Assembly (NCBI GenBank): GCA_016081115.2
Contig: CM071931.1
Span: 29,674,317 to 29,738,316 of the forward strand
DNA: 64,000 bases
Direction: 5' to 3'
From: Rehmannia glutinosa
Lineage: Eukaryota > Streptophyta > Magnoliopsida > Lamiales > Orobanchaceae
A program made the translations under genes and the position numbers. The stretch's first letter is position 1. Every line of letters begins with the position of its first letter. Shown here in pieces: positions 32,471-44,573 of the stretch. The notes under the pieces are model-generated. The model saw only the letters and a program-made list of their open reading frames with translations. It did not search any database and had not been told where the DNA came from.

Positions 32471-32887
32471 CTCAACTTTTCTTGTGCCCACGACCAACTT
32501 GATTTGGGCTCTTTGCTTTGCTAGTAGACAAGTGCTTGGTGTTGCGGTTGACCAATCTACGACATACATGTTCTTTTGTCTCATCCTTGAAACACAACTT
32601 CATTGGATTCGATGTCCTTAATTTGGCATATACCCATGTTGAATCCAACATTATAACCCTTGTCACAAAGTTGGTGATGCTTAGCAAGTTGAAGTTGAGT
32701 CCTTCAACATATGCAACATCCGAGATTTCTAATCCATTTTCTTGATGGATCCAAAGGTGCCCTTATTTCTCCTGGAGCTTCATTTCCTCCAAATATGACT
32801 TTTGCACCTCGACTTCCTTGAATTTTGACAGATTTTTCTTGTTTCTGTCATGTGTCCGGAATGACCACTATCCATGTACCAGGTTCC
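32471..32887 (-). pseudogene. Copia protease C-terminus and GAG-pre-integrase (B)
   Basis: Segments corresponding to the protease end and the pre-integrase HKKLSHLN block are readable in several frames, parallel to 10052-10530 in S2. The catalytic DSG block is seen only in a broken frame near 32870. No long ORF survives. Confidence 0.65.
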
Positions 32888-35259
32888 TTAGCACTCACTT
32901 TCCTTGAACCTGCAATCAAGGAAATTAAGCTTTAGGTACCCATACTTGCTTGGGTCCTGAGGGGTTAGTATTATAAGATGATCCAACCAGCTATAGCCAA
33001 ATGATTTGACTCTAAGAGGTTGCCATCTATCGCCCATAATCATAATTAACTTTAGCAAATTGCTTGGGAGTTCTAGGTTCATATAGTCAGTCTCTTTTGT
33101 CTCGTATGCCCGTGTATGTGTTTTAGCAATTTCCTTCTTTGGGTAGTTGTGATATCTCCGAGTGTAGTGCCTAGGTGCATATGTGTGTTGATGAAAGCTC
33201 TTATACCTTTGGAATGGCCTTTGCTGAGTTCTAGGCCTTTGCCATTTGGGCTTATATTCCATAGGTCTTTGCTGATAGTTCACATTATTCCAATCAGCTT
33301 GGCTTGGGTACTTTCTACCATTCCCTTCATATGTGTTTCTTTTATAGAACTTCTGGGGTTTTTGGTAGCTCTGTTTATTCTTTACAGAGTATCTCCTGTT
33401 TGGAGTTTGCTGAGGAACTCGACTGGATTTCTTCTCAGATGTCCTCTCAGCACACTCAACTGGTTGTTTTCCTTTTCCTTTATAGCCAGGGCCAGTTTGC
33501 TTGTGATTGTGCTTTGGAATAAATGTGTGTGCACCATTTGGAGTTTTGGATTTTAGAGATACTTCATTGCTTGAAGATCCTTTTTCCAAAATCACTTTTG
33601 GAGCTTGACATAGCATAGAGGAATTAAATCCTAAGCCTGTCTTGTCTCCACATTCTCTTTGGCTCATAATAAGATCATCCAATGATTTAGATGCCTTAGT
33701 GAATGAGGCAATCACATTTTGAGGTCATTATCCCTCTTTTCTATAGCAGTTATCTCGCTTTATTAGCTTAGCATTTTCAAATTTTTAGACTTTCATTCTC
33801 ATCGGCTATTTGACTTAGGGTACTCGGCTCCTTAGTCACCGTGAGTTTTGCATTTGAGTAGGTTGTTTTCCTCATTTAGTAGTGTGTGTGAGGATTTAAT
33901 GTGTTCAAAATCTTTCATCATTTTGCCTAATGAATCATAAAGATCGAGTGGGTGATGAAGTGTGTGTGTCACGATCACTATCACTAGAATCGAGAGTGAT
34001 GAATTAGAGTGTACCTCATCTTCTTGGTTAGGTTGGTCTTGTTCCTTGGCCATCAAACGGATCAAGGCTTCTTCTTCGAGTCACTTGAGTAGTCGGCTTC
34101 ACTACTCTCTCTCAATCACCATGTCTCTTGACTTGGATGTCTCGTGATCTCTGCAGCCCAACATTGCCTTTTTTCTTTTCTTGTCTTCTTTCTCTGAAGA
34201 CCTTTCTTTCCTCTTCATTCATGTATTTGTTGACTACAGGATATGGGCAATCAATGGCATATTGACCTGGTTGTCTGCAGTTCCAGCATAGATTTTCAAC
34301 CTTTTGATCAGCTCTTTCCATTCTTGGATTGTCAGCCCTTTGATATTCCACTTTTTGATGCTCTGCTCTCTTGATTGATCTATCTTCCCTAGACTTGGAG
34401 GGTGCTGAGTGTCTTCTGGAGGATTCACCTTTGCTTCTTTTGTAGTTCTTATTGAAGAACTTGTTGAATCTTTTAACCATCAGGGCAATCTCCTCTTGGT
34501 CAATGACTTCTTTGACCTCAGCTCTCTTGTCATCCTTAACAATTAGAGCAGATGTTTTGAGCACAGCTGTCTCTTCCTGGTCTTTCTTCTCAGCTCAAAT
34601 TCGTAGGCTTTGAGATCTGAGAATAGCTCATGGTTGGATGTCTTGGATAGGTCCATGGAATGTCTCGGTGCCATGACCTTCATTTCCCACTCACCGAGAG
34701 ACTTCTTAGAATTTTCATACACATTTCTTCTGTATATTCCTTTCCAAGTGCGAGATAGCTCGTTGGTAATTTACGTGAACCGAGCATCCAAACCGATCCA
34801 AGGTCTCTCCTCAAGCATTTTAAAATTTTCAAATTTTTGTACAAAGAACAGATAGTTTATTTTCATTGATTTGCTCCGGGCCTTCACAAATCAATGTTAG
34901 CTTGTCCCATATTTCTTTAGTCGTTTTGCATGATTTGACTTTGTTGAACATAGCTTTGTCCAAGGTTTTGTAAAGAATGTCCTTGGCCACATTGTCCAAG
35001 TTATATCTTTTCCTGTCATCATTTGTCCATTCAGCTCTTGGTTTTTCAACCATAGCTGGTCTGGGAGCAACATCCTCTTCACCTTCAAATTTGCAGCTCT
35101 CCTCCTTACAGTGTTCACCTTCAAAATTTGCAGTGGCCAATCCTCTATCACTATCCACATCTCATCATGTGATGCTGATAGATGAGCCTGCATACGGATT
35201 TTCCAATCATCAAATTCTTCAATTGTGAACATGGGGATGCGTGTCAAATTTGCTTCCAT
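32888..35259 (-). pseudogene. Sirevirus-like gag (B), in several frames
   Basis: It starts with ATG at 35259 (MEANLTRIPMFTIEEFDDW), about 110 bp after the primer site. ORF 34112-34564 contains KRFNKFFNKNYKR and a zinc knuckle C-X2-C-X4-Q-X4-C in which the usual histidine is glutamine. ORF 33832-34065 is an acidic, serine-rich part. ORF 32888-33715 is a basic, aromatic-rich C-terminus (RWHNYP- and YKP-rich). At least three frameshifts separate them. Confidence 0.82.
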
Positions 35260-35371
35260 GATAATAACTTTTCGGGGTAAAAGAGTTTTGAAAGATTGAG
35301 TACTAAAACAAGCTTTGAAAAATTTGGAGATCTAGTTCAGTAACCAGTGCGGAAGGCTCAATGAACCAACC

Positions 35372-35383
35372 GCTCTGATACCA
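35372..35383 (-). other. Primer-binding site of element B
   Basis: The minus strand reads TGGTATCAGAGC two bases inside the LTR, the tRNA-iMet type used by copia elements. Confidence 0.88.
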
Positions 35384-35385
35384 CT

Positions 35386-36968
35386 TGTAGGTCCCAATGG
35401 GTGTGAGTGTAAGGTTTAGAAGGGGGGGTTAAATAAACCTTACCAACTTTTCGATTTAGTCCTTTTAAATATTCAGAGTTAATACTTCACATATGTGTCC
35501 TTGATGGATAGCTAAGTTAGTTAATCAAATAGAGTTAGTCACTCAACACTGACTGAGTTGATAGAGTAACTCAAATTGCTTTGACTAAAGACTTAACTCG
35601 ATTGTGATTTGTTTTCATTGGAAGACTTAACACCCTTGAATTTGGTTAAGTTTGTTTTAATACTCGGTTTTAGCACTCAGTTGATTATCAATTGGATAGC
35701 AAATTTATCTGCAGATATAAAAATAAGATGTAGAAATTAAAGTGCTGAAATGTAGATGACACAATAAGTTTTTATATAGGTTCAAGATGGGGTAATTCTT
35801 CTACTCCTCTTTTCTCCAACTCCCGGAGGAATCCACTAAGTATTGATCAATATACGAGTGGTTAACATCAGATCCAGATATACAAGTCTTGATCACACAA
35901 ATGACTTGATCCTTTGGGACTCGATCGAGATGCCTTGGTCACACAAACCGGCTTCTCGTGCGACTCGAAACCTTCTTCACAGGCAAATGTCTTGCTACTA
36001 CAGCCCACTTGCTCAAGCTTCTTGGATTTGATCACGAAGCCCTCCAATAACTTGAGACTGGTTCGACCTTGAACCTTCCTACAATCCTCCGTGGAATGTA
36101 GACCCCTTGATTCTTCAAAAACTTCCTCTTCAACTATTTGAAGTTATCTTTCCTTCACAGGTGAGTGTTGGATTGATTTCCTTCGTAATGTAGGCTTGAG
36201 GATTAATCTTGAATGACTTGAGAATATTTTTGGTTACAGTTCAAATGTTTTCTTGAATGTTTTTGGTTTTGGTAATCAAGGTCACCTTTTCTCAAATAAA
36301 TTCCTCAGCCTTTTATAGTGATCTTTCAAAAATCTGCTCGTTGAAGAGATAGGCTTATTTTTGAAAGTCACTTGTGGTCGTTGGCTTGTCTTGTTGCAGT
36401 TCTTGGAATTGCCATTTCCTCGTATGAATGATTCTTGACTTTTCAAATGTTCGACACAGTGCGTGCTTCCCATTGGTTTATTCCTCTTGCACGCTTCTCG
36501 GGATCGAGCACTTCAAGAAAGGTAGTATGGAAGTATTACTTGTTTAAGTAATTCTCTTGATTTACGTGCACAGCAACGGATCTCTTCCAGTTATCTCGAC
36601 TTGACTGCATTACCTTGACTTCCCCAGGCGACTTCGAGTCAGCTTCCAATCATTGGATGACTCTTCTGTCACTTCAACTTGAGACTTGGCTACCTTGAGT
36701 TGACTTGACTGATACTTCACTCAGCTGCATCTCAGTTGCACCTTCAGTCGAGTTCCTATCTTCTCTTCTTTGCCATACTCAGCTGCCTCACAGCAGAGTC
36801 TTCCTTGTAGTCTCCAGTTGTCTTCTTGCGTGTCCAGGCATAGCTGACTTAACTCAGCTCGACCAGCCCTATCTATTACAATGCAATTTACAACAAAAAT
36901 GGGGTGCCAACTTCCTATTCTAAGTTTTACATGGAATTCATCAAAATCTACAAAATAATTTCCCAACA
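35386..36968 (-). mobile_element. 5' LTR of element B
   Basis: 1583 bp, TGTAGGTCC...TTCCCAACA, TATA (minus) at 36309-36318. Similar along its whole length to 22645-24213. Confidence 0.9.
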
Positions 36969-37560
36969 GATAAAGCATTATGTGATTTAGGAGCAAGTAT
37001 TAACTTAATGCCCTTGTCCATTTTTAGAAAACTTGGATTGGGAGAGGTGAAGCCATCCACGGTCACCTTGCAACTTGCGGATAGATCACTCACATATCCT
37101 AAGGGAATCGTAGAAGATGTGCTCGTGAAAGTCGACAAATTCATATTCCTTATGCATTTCTTAGTGCTTGACATGTAGGAAGATCGCGACGTCCCTCTAA
37201 TACTTGGGCGTCCATTCCTAGCCACCGCAAAAGCCTTGATAGATGTGCAAAAGGGAGAGCTCACATTATGGGTTAATGAGGAGCATGTTTTATTTTCTAT
37301 CTATAAGGCTATCAAAACGCATGATAAAATAGAGAGCTGCAAATCCTTATCAGTCGTTAATTTATGTGCTCAAAACTTGAGTGATTGTGTGTGTACTTTA
37401 GATCATATGCAAGAATTACCGAAAAATGAGAGAAAAAAAGGTCATGAAGAAAGAAAACATCTCAGAAGCAAGCACGTATTGTTGCTCGCACGGTGCAAAC
37501 GAGAAAAATATGTCATATGACCGATGTGTGAAACCTTCACTTGAGGCATTCATAGGAGAC
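36969..37560 (+). pseudogene. Athila-like protease, second part (element C)
   Basis: The frame reads CDLGASINLMP, the aspartic protease active-site region (D-L-G-A in Ty3/gypsy), then KLGLGEVKPSTVTLQLADRS, ILGRPFLATAKALIDVQKGE and on. It is open apart from a stop at about 37175. A charged tail runs to about 37520. What should follow, the reverse transcriptase, is not there. Confidence 0.85.
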
Positions 37561-38569
37561 ACGAGTTAATGCGAGTTGGAATGGCAAAGAGAAATGCATG
37601 AGAAGGTGGCATACATCACCTTGCGGGATCCTTGATCGAGATATATAGGCGTCAAGCTATAGACGTTAAATTTAGCGCTTGTTGGGAGGCAACCCAATGG
37701 TTTGTTGTTTTCTTTTTCGTTTTTCCTTTATTTAGATAGGATTTACTTATTTTTATATATAAAAAAACTGAAAAACACCATTCGCATTGACGCACGGGCA
37801 GCTCATGCCCATAGGCACGGCCCGTGCGCAAATGCAAAGTTGGGGAGGTGCTCTCAACTTGACGCACGGGCAGGTCGTGCGTAAACGTACGGCTCGTGCG
37901 TCTATCCACTGAATGAGATATTAGGTCGTGAATTGGGGCTTCCCTCTTCACTCAAACTTTCTCTCTTGAGCCCTCATTGAAAAATCCTCACACCCCTCTT
38001 TCCCCTTTACCAAGATTTTTGAAATTTCACTCGATTTTCACTCATAATCCGACACTTCCACCACACTATACACGAATTTTGCACAAATTTTAACTTTGGT
38101 TGGAGTTTTGTTGGAGAAAATCACCTAGGGTTGGTAATTCATCCTTTTTGCGAATTCTTAAAGATTTCGGTAAGAACTACACTCTTTATTCGATTTTCTT
38201 GTAGAATAAGTATTGAGGATTCATATATGGAGCATTATGTGATTGATTTGCTATGATTTACTTTTATTATTCTATGGGGCATATTATCAAACACTTAGTG
38301 GGCATCATGAATTGGTGAATAATTGTTGAGTTGTTGATTGTTATCGATTAGGCATTGTTATTTAGAGTACTAGTGACTTCGATTCTCCACAATTGTATTG
38401 ATGTTGAAATATGGGACTTAGTTCTTGATTTAAAACTTGTGGGGATGAGACATTATGCTTATTATGGATAGGAAACTCTAGACATGATTTCACCATATTC
38501 TTGTTGTTGCTTTGTTTATTCGGAATCTCACATAAGCTTTTGCTAGGTACAATAGTAAAACAAGTGGCT
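37561..38569 (+). other. Post-pol remnant and leader-like region before the ATHILA-like ORF
   Basis: At 37670-37700 is cgcttgttgggaggcaaccc, a word found downstream of pol in many Athila/Tat elements, so pol sequence from protease to this point was removed. Next come GCACGGGC/GCCCGTGC palindromes (37785-37905), as in this family's LTR, then a CT-rich stretch (37940-38010) and AT-rich DNA up to the ORF. No long ORF. Confidence 0.6.
37785..37905. promoter_or_regulatory. GCACGGGC palindrome cluster before the ATHILA-like ORF
   Basis: About four copies of gcacgggc or its complement gcccgtgc occur in 120 bp, close to those in U3 of the C-family LTRs (20135-20290 and 41605-41800). It lies about 670-780 bp before the ORF. 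A control role is inferred. Confidence 0.4.
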
Positions 38570-39849
38570 ATGGCAGACAGAAGAAGACAAACGGAGAGGG
38601 CACAACAGAACATAGACCCGAATAGCCCCGCAGCTTACGGGGTAGAACTCTCTGAGGATGCAGACATTGAAAGGTGGAATAAGTTGGTTACCCGTCCTAT
38701 GACCCCTGCGAGATATGCTGACGACGAGTGTACCCACACACTTGGGCTACACGATGATGTCTGGAGATTATTCGAGAGGGTAGGATGGACGAGGTTCATT
38801 CACGGGATATGGCCCACATACAAAAGCCTTACACTGTAATTCTTGAGCACCTTCGAGGTGCTAAAGCAAGCAGGTGCATATGAACCTTCTGAGATTCAAT
38901 TCCAACTGGGGAACGTGAGACGACGACTATCAATTGCCCAGTTGAACAACATTTTTGAGGTACCGGCTGACGCGGCATACCTGCCCCGAAGGGACTATAG
39001 TCAGTATGACTTCTGGTGATTACTCGTGGAAACACCAAAAATAGGTGTAATAGTTTACGATGCACGGACTACCAAGTCCTCATAGGTGCGGAACCCGGTG
39101 TTTTGGTATATCCAGTGAGTCACCTCTGCTTCCATCTATGCGAGAGAGAGCAATGGGGGCATGACCACCAGGGAGCTTTATTTGATATGGTGTATGTTGA
39201 CCAACAAACCATATAACACGACAGCTTATTTTGCAGAGCAGATAGACTAAGTGGCCAAGCAAAGTCGGGGCACCATCAAGATTGGGAGTATGATTACTCC
39301 GATCGCCCGACACTTCAACATTAATGTTAGGGTCCTGGATCCGATTGAGGGAGAAAGGAGGATAAGTTTGGCAATATTACACACTATGAAAATTATTACG
39401 GAAGAGGAGGGCGTGTACCTCTTCCAACAAAGAGTCGGACATCCATTCCCGCGGCCCAACACGGCTCTCACCACTGTGGAGAACATCAATGACACGGCCA
39501 ATTTTTACTAAACTCTGAGGCACATGATAGAGTTATACAAGCCATACTCACACGGAAAAGGCGAAGGGTTGTCGGATTCCAAGATGACGAAGACTTGGTG
39601 ATGGAGGAGATGGAATACTTAAGAGATGAAGGGGGAGCCGGGCAAAAAACCCTACCAAGGGTGGAAGACATACCAGAGAGCTCCCATAGAGGTGAGGCTC
39701 GCGGAGGTCAGGACATCAATGATCGATTATTGGCTCTCGAGGAGCGAGTTCAGCTGTACCATGATGAATTTCGAGCTTTCAGAACGGAGCAGCAACATTG
39801 GAACTTGGCAGCCGACCGGCGGCAAGAGGAGCTCCTCGATATAATGTGA
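38570..39849 (+). pseudogene. ATHILA ORF1-like pseudogene of element C
   Basis: From ATG at 38570 (MADRRRQTERAQQN). The WRLFERVGWTRFI block, then FLSTFEVLKQAGAYEP and IEFQLGNVRRRLS-like text resemble the ATHILA ORF1 family of plant gypsy elements. In-frame stops lie at 38837-38839 and about 39017, and later frames shift (39251-39511 and 39595-39849). The last part (LALEERVQLYHDEFRAFRTEQQ) looks like a coiled coil. Function unknown. It occupies the place between pol and 3' LTR, as the 445-aa ORF does in element A. Confidence 0.75.
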
Positions 39850-41359
39850 CAAATGACCCAGTGACACATTTCTCAGGGCCACTATCCACCACCACCCCTC
39901 ACTGAGCCAGGTTGAATCTACACTTTTTCTTTATTGAAAATTCTATCTTTCGTTGTATGCGATATAATTTCATTCAAGTTTGGGGGGAGAGATAGTTAAT
40001 TTTGATAAGAAGGGTGTGGAGAGAAAAAAATTTGCATTTCATATAGTTTCATGTAGAGCATTTAGGTTGCATTGCATTAGATACACGTTTATAGTTTTAG
40101 CATGTTTACTGCTTTAGTAGGTTTTAGGGAGTGAGTAAAATGGTTTTTGTTGTGTGCGATGCGACTTGGGGGATATTTTGAAAAAAAAAATTGTGTTGTT
40201 TTGATTGAATATTAAGTGCGAAGTGATCAAGCTGAGAATGGATGATATAGAGCATGTGAATTCTGAAAACATGGATTTTATGCTTTGATTTACGGATTCG
40301 CAAGCTTGTGAGCTTTTGAGCCTTTACTGCTTTCATTATATGCAGTCTAGTTTGTTGTTTTGAGTGTATCATTTATGTTGTTAGAACTCTAGAACTTGCT
40401 CTGGTATCTCTTCAAGGCCACATGTTGTATACGATTTGTGAAAATGATTTAAGGCCATTTTTGTCATGCCTTTGGCCTACCAAATGATATTGAATTCCCT
40501 AGTTAGCCAATTTGAGCCTATTGACTTATTTTTTGATAGCCATATCTTCAGCCTTAACTTGATATATGTGTTGTCTTAAACTTGAGCTTGTAGCATTGAG
40601 TAAAGTGGGTTGAATAAGGTTAAGCTGGATGAGATCAATGATATAGAGAATTGGGTGAGAGTTGGTCTATGGGAATAAAAGAAAAGAAAAGGTGGAAAAG
40701 AATGATGAATACTCTTGAAAAAAAATCGACTTTATGAGTGGGTTTGCTATGAATAAACTTGTAGGCTGAGGTTGTAATATGATGTGAAAAAGTTGAGTAT
40801 TATCAAAGAAAAGAAAAAATGGGATATGAAGAATTGATGAAAATAAGGGGTGATTTGAGAAACATGGTGGTTTTATATGAGGTTTGTTGATTCGAATGAA
40901 AAATATGCTTACCAGTCTATATGGTCGAGTTTTAGTCACTCTATCCATATTTTCCTACCCTAACCAAAGAGTCTTCATTACAACCAAATGACAAAGTCCT
41001 TCTTGATTCATGAATTGAATACACTCTAGTGGCGGAGATTTGAGACAATTTGCAAGCTTATGGTAGTTCTTCATCATTGATATGAGTTGAGCGTAAACAC
41101 ATCCCTTATACATTTGAGAGGAGAGCATACACTTGATCAGTAAGAGTCGTGATTCAAAGCATTTGCCATGGATATATTGAAACGTGTTCTATGTTAGATA
41201 TTTGAGGTTTGGTTGATTCATTGCTTGATACTTATGGATAAGAAGCATGAGTATTTTTTGTTCTGTGTTCTTGATTATTGCTTTTCATTCCTCCCACTTG
41301 TGTTTTGTCTGGTTTATAAAGCGTTGATCGGGACTGTCAACAATTTAAGTTTGGGGGTT
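39850..41359 (+). other. Noncoding 3' region of C with two polypurine tracts
   Basis: No credible ORF. A polypurine tract aagtttgggggtt lies directly before the LTR (41347-41359). A similar tract, caagtttggggggagaga, occurs 1.4 kb earlier (39975-39992). Confidence 0.65.
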
Positions 41360-42786
41360 TGTTTAGTGTGAGTTTTGCATGTATTTTGGGCACAATTTTG
41401 GATTGAATAGGTTGATAAACATGCATTAACTCAGTAAAATGGGTCGTGTTCTCATATTGTGGAAAATGTTTTGCGCTTTCCTCATTTTTGCAGGAAAATA
41501 ACGATGTTTGTAGTACTTTTGTGGCACATCAGAGCATTGCAGTAAAGGACCGTCAATAATCGAGCGATTATGCGAAGTATGGAGCTGAACCGAGCAAAAA
41601 AAGGGCGTGCACGCCCTACCAGTGCTCATGTGAACATCCCGTGCATGGTCCTTACAGCAGGAATCAACCTTCGACTTGATGCACGGGCTGGTCGTGCCTA
41701 TACGCACGACCCATGCGTCTTCCCAAGAAAAAATAAAAGCTTCGACTTGACGCACGGGCTGGTCGTGCGCATAGGCACGGCCCGTGCGTCTGTGTGGGAT
41801 TTTCAGAGTCTCGCTGCGTATTGACTTAGGTTTGGCCTGGGATGTTATAAATAAAGAGGAGACGGACCCAGAAGAGGACACACTTACTTTTACCCTAGAA
41901 AGCAGAGAAAATAGCACTCTTCTACCAGAGGAATCGAGAGAAAGACCGAGGTCGCATCCACGCTTGAGGATTGAAGATTGATTGAGAGATCATCGATATC
42001 CCTGAGTTTTCTTACTCCATTGTATTCTTATTTTCACTTAGTTTGATATGAATATGAACAATTTGTCTATGAATTCTTCGTTTCCCATATATATGGCTAA
42101 ACACCTTGTGATTTTGGGGTTTGGGATTAGGTTAATTGAATCTTGTTTGATGTTTAATTTGATTGATGTTATAGTTTCGAACCCTATTCGAGTACTTTGC
42201 ATTATTACTTGTTTTATCATATGGCCAATGGTTTAACATGCTTGATGTGTTGATTCATAATTCGAGAGATGAGTTTCAATACTAGATCTTGAGTATTTGA
42301 CATGAATACTTTGCATGATTGAGAAGTTTGTGAGTATTTGTGAGGATTATTGATCTTATATGCTTTTGGGAGTTGTTTATCTTATGTTGAGTAGAGATGC
42401 TAGCATAGATAATTCAATCAACGTATTTATTGTGTCTCGAGAGAGAGGATAAATTACTTTTGTGATCATCTTATTGGGAAGATAGATAATAATTTTGGCT
42501 TGATTAATCTGATAACAAGAGGGAGATTAACTGAAACCATAACCCTAGAATCCATCCATCTACTTGATCTTTTCAATCGTAACTCTTTGCTTTGTTCTTT
42601 TTATGATAAAATATTGTCTTAGTTTTAATAAACAGCAATCACACTTCGATCATCTAAATAAAAATAGTGCTATTATAATCCCAATACTTAGTATATTAAT
42701 TTATTAGTCTCTGTGGGATCGACCTTGCTTACCCTATCTATTAACTACGCCGTTCACTTGCGGTGAAGCTAAAAATAAGGCGAACA
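41360..42786 (+). mobile_element. 3' LTR of element C
   Basis: 1427 bp, TGTTTAGTG...GGCGAACA. TATA (TATAAATA) at 41846-41853, preceded by a cluster of GCACGGGC / GCCCGTGC words (41605-41800). Similar to the solo LTR at 19848-21286 and, in the opposite direction, to 59251-60777. Confidence 0.9.
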
Positions 42787-43275
42787 CCAACCTTAGCATT
42801 AACTACATGCAAGTGCCTAATTGTACCAGGGTTCTGCAAGCATTTCATTGGCTCATGCTACTTACACTCTTTCAGCAAGACAACTTTTTAAGGTTGCAGG
42901 TATGTTCCTTGCCAAAATGGGTAAGTCTTGACTTTTTTTTATAACGGACTTCTTCAGCTTTCTCTAAGTCCTTCAGCTGTTTTACCCCTTTAGTTGAGTC
43001 TTCTCATTAATTCTTGATTGACTCTGTTGTAAGTCTACTGAAAGACACAACTGCTTGACTTGACTGAAGTTCTTCTTGGTTACTCAGATACGACACGACT
43101 TAATCTTCTCTGCACCTCTTTAGCAAATCTTCTGCATCTTCAACTTGGTTGCTCGATAACTCGGCTTATATTCTAACTATTACAAAGTTGAAATACATAT
43201 TGAAAATGGGGTGCCAACTTTCTAATTTAAGCTTTCTAAGCATCATCAAAATCTATATAAATAAATTTCCTAACA
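42787..43275 (-). mobile_element. LTR fragment related to element B's LTR
   Basis: The part from about 42940 to 43275, ending aatttcctaaca, resembles the end of the B LTRs (ggggtgccaacttc, then catcatcaaaatct). The first part, 42787-42940, is unplaced. Diverged, so limits are rough. Confidence 0.55.
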
Positions 43276-44565
43276 ACAACTCGTGCATTGTGTTTGACCG
43301 CTAAATATCTAAAAAATCTAGCGATGCTCGCAAGAGCACAAGATCGATAGTAGGATACCAAATTGACCAAAGTTGTCTCTCGCGGAAAACTTAGCCGCCA
43401 AATAACTATTGTGTATCACAATAAACATAGAGTAAATCATAAACACTGTAAACAAATTTGTATGATTTATAAATAATTAAAGAAAAACAAATAAGAAACC
43501 AATTAAAACTCAACACAAGTGAACCCAATAAAAACGATATGTATAAAATGTATAGGATTTCGGAATTATCTCATCAAACTCACAAGTAAAATACCAATCA
43601 ATTGATTATGTGATTAAATAATTAAGAAAATAGATATAAACTAGGCTTAAATCTGACATCTCTCGTATTCCAGATTAAGCCAGATAGATCTAATTTACCC
43701 AATTAATTAATCAAGTTAGATAATACATTGTTGATTCATATCTAACCTCCTAATTGAATTTAGTTGGGGGATAATATCATCTCTCGATCTCAATTATTCC
43801 CTCAAGATAATCAAAACCTTATTAGACAATTAACTATAAAATAAAGCAATTCAATCAGGCCAGGCATAATCAATCAATCAATATTCATGGTTGTTTGTTT
43901 GAATCAATTCATCATAATCCTGAACAAAGAGTTTAGTTCATGATTGGGGATGTAATCATAATTTCAACTAAAAGATGAAAGATAATCATAAACATTATCA
44001 TGTAATAACAACAACCACCAAATAATTGAAATAAGATAAAGAAGATGAAGAAATAATATGCTTGGATTAAGTCGCAAAAGATCTTCGACGGAAAACCAAG
44101 CAATCCCAATGTCAAAAAACAAGAGAAAACTAGAGTTTAGAAGTGCTTAGAATAATAAGTGTACGAAAATATGGATCCCTCCAGCCCTATTTATAAGCCT
44201 AAAATCCTACACAAAGTGAGAGAATCCAAAAAGAAAACGAAAAATCGAAAGTTCTAGAAAATTCCAAACAGTGAATGATCGCGCACCCCATGGCGTGCCT
44301 ACGCTATTCCGACTGGGTCCCGCGCGACTGCAGAAATTCTCCTACCCACCATGAGTTGTGGTGCGCGGTCACGCACTTCGTCTTCGTGCCGTACCCAAGC
44401 GTCTTTCGACCGCTGACCGTTCGTGGTGTACATTTTGCCCATTTTGCCTGTTTTCAAGCATATTTTGCACCGAAACTTACAAACATGAGTACATGACAAA
44501 GATACCCTACATAACACATGAAACCATAAACGACACATAAAAACACGAAAACACACACAGACACA
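43276..44565 (-). mobile_element. Probable gypsy LTR fragment
   Basis: AT-rich DNA without ORFs. A TATA box on the minus strand (CTTATAAATAG, 44187-44197) has a GC-rich block with gcgcac / gtgcgcgg words upstream (44277-44400). This is the arrangement seen in the other LTRs here. LTR ends were not identified. Confidence 0.45.
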
Positions 44566-44573
44566 CGTACAAG

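Larger units (their letters stand above)
22645..36968 (-). mobile_element. Sirevirus-like copia element B (gag-pol plus third ORF), 14.3 kb
   Basis: LTRs 22645-24213 and 35386-36968. On the minus strand: primer site, gag (35259 to 32888), protease/pre-integrase, integrase, RT, RNase H (to 29753), then a decayed third ORF (29213 to about 24990), polypurine tract, 3' LTR. Its size, downstream third ORF and extra polypurine tract fit Sireviruses. All coding regions have many frameshifts. It lies inside the protease of element C. Flanks gatct and gataa share only gat, so the target duplication is imperfect. Confidence 0.88.
11028..42786 (+). mobile_element. Athila-like Ty3/gypsy element C, gag-protease-ORF only, with three nested insertions
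   Basis: On the + strand: 5' LTR remnant (11028-11141), primer site (11148-11165), gag (from 11296), protease (to 37265), then an ATHILA ORF1-like pseudogene (38570-39849) and the 3' LTR (41360-42786). No reverse transcriptase, RNase H or integrase is found between protease and the ORF. Removing elements A, B and the solo LTR leaves about 8.1 kb. The deletion of most of pol makes it non-autonomous, probably before the nested insertions. Confidence 0.85.

Noticed and set aside
22645..36968. Element B as an intact endogenous pararetrovirus or envelope-bearing retrovirus
   Set aside because: Domain order (integrase before RT) is copia, and no envelope-like signal peptide or membrane anchor is visible in the third ORF.
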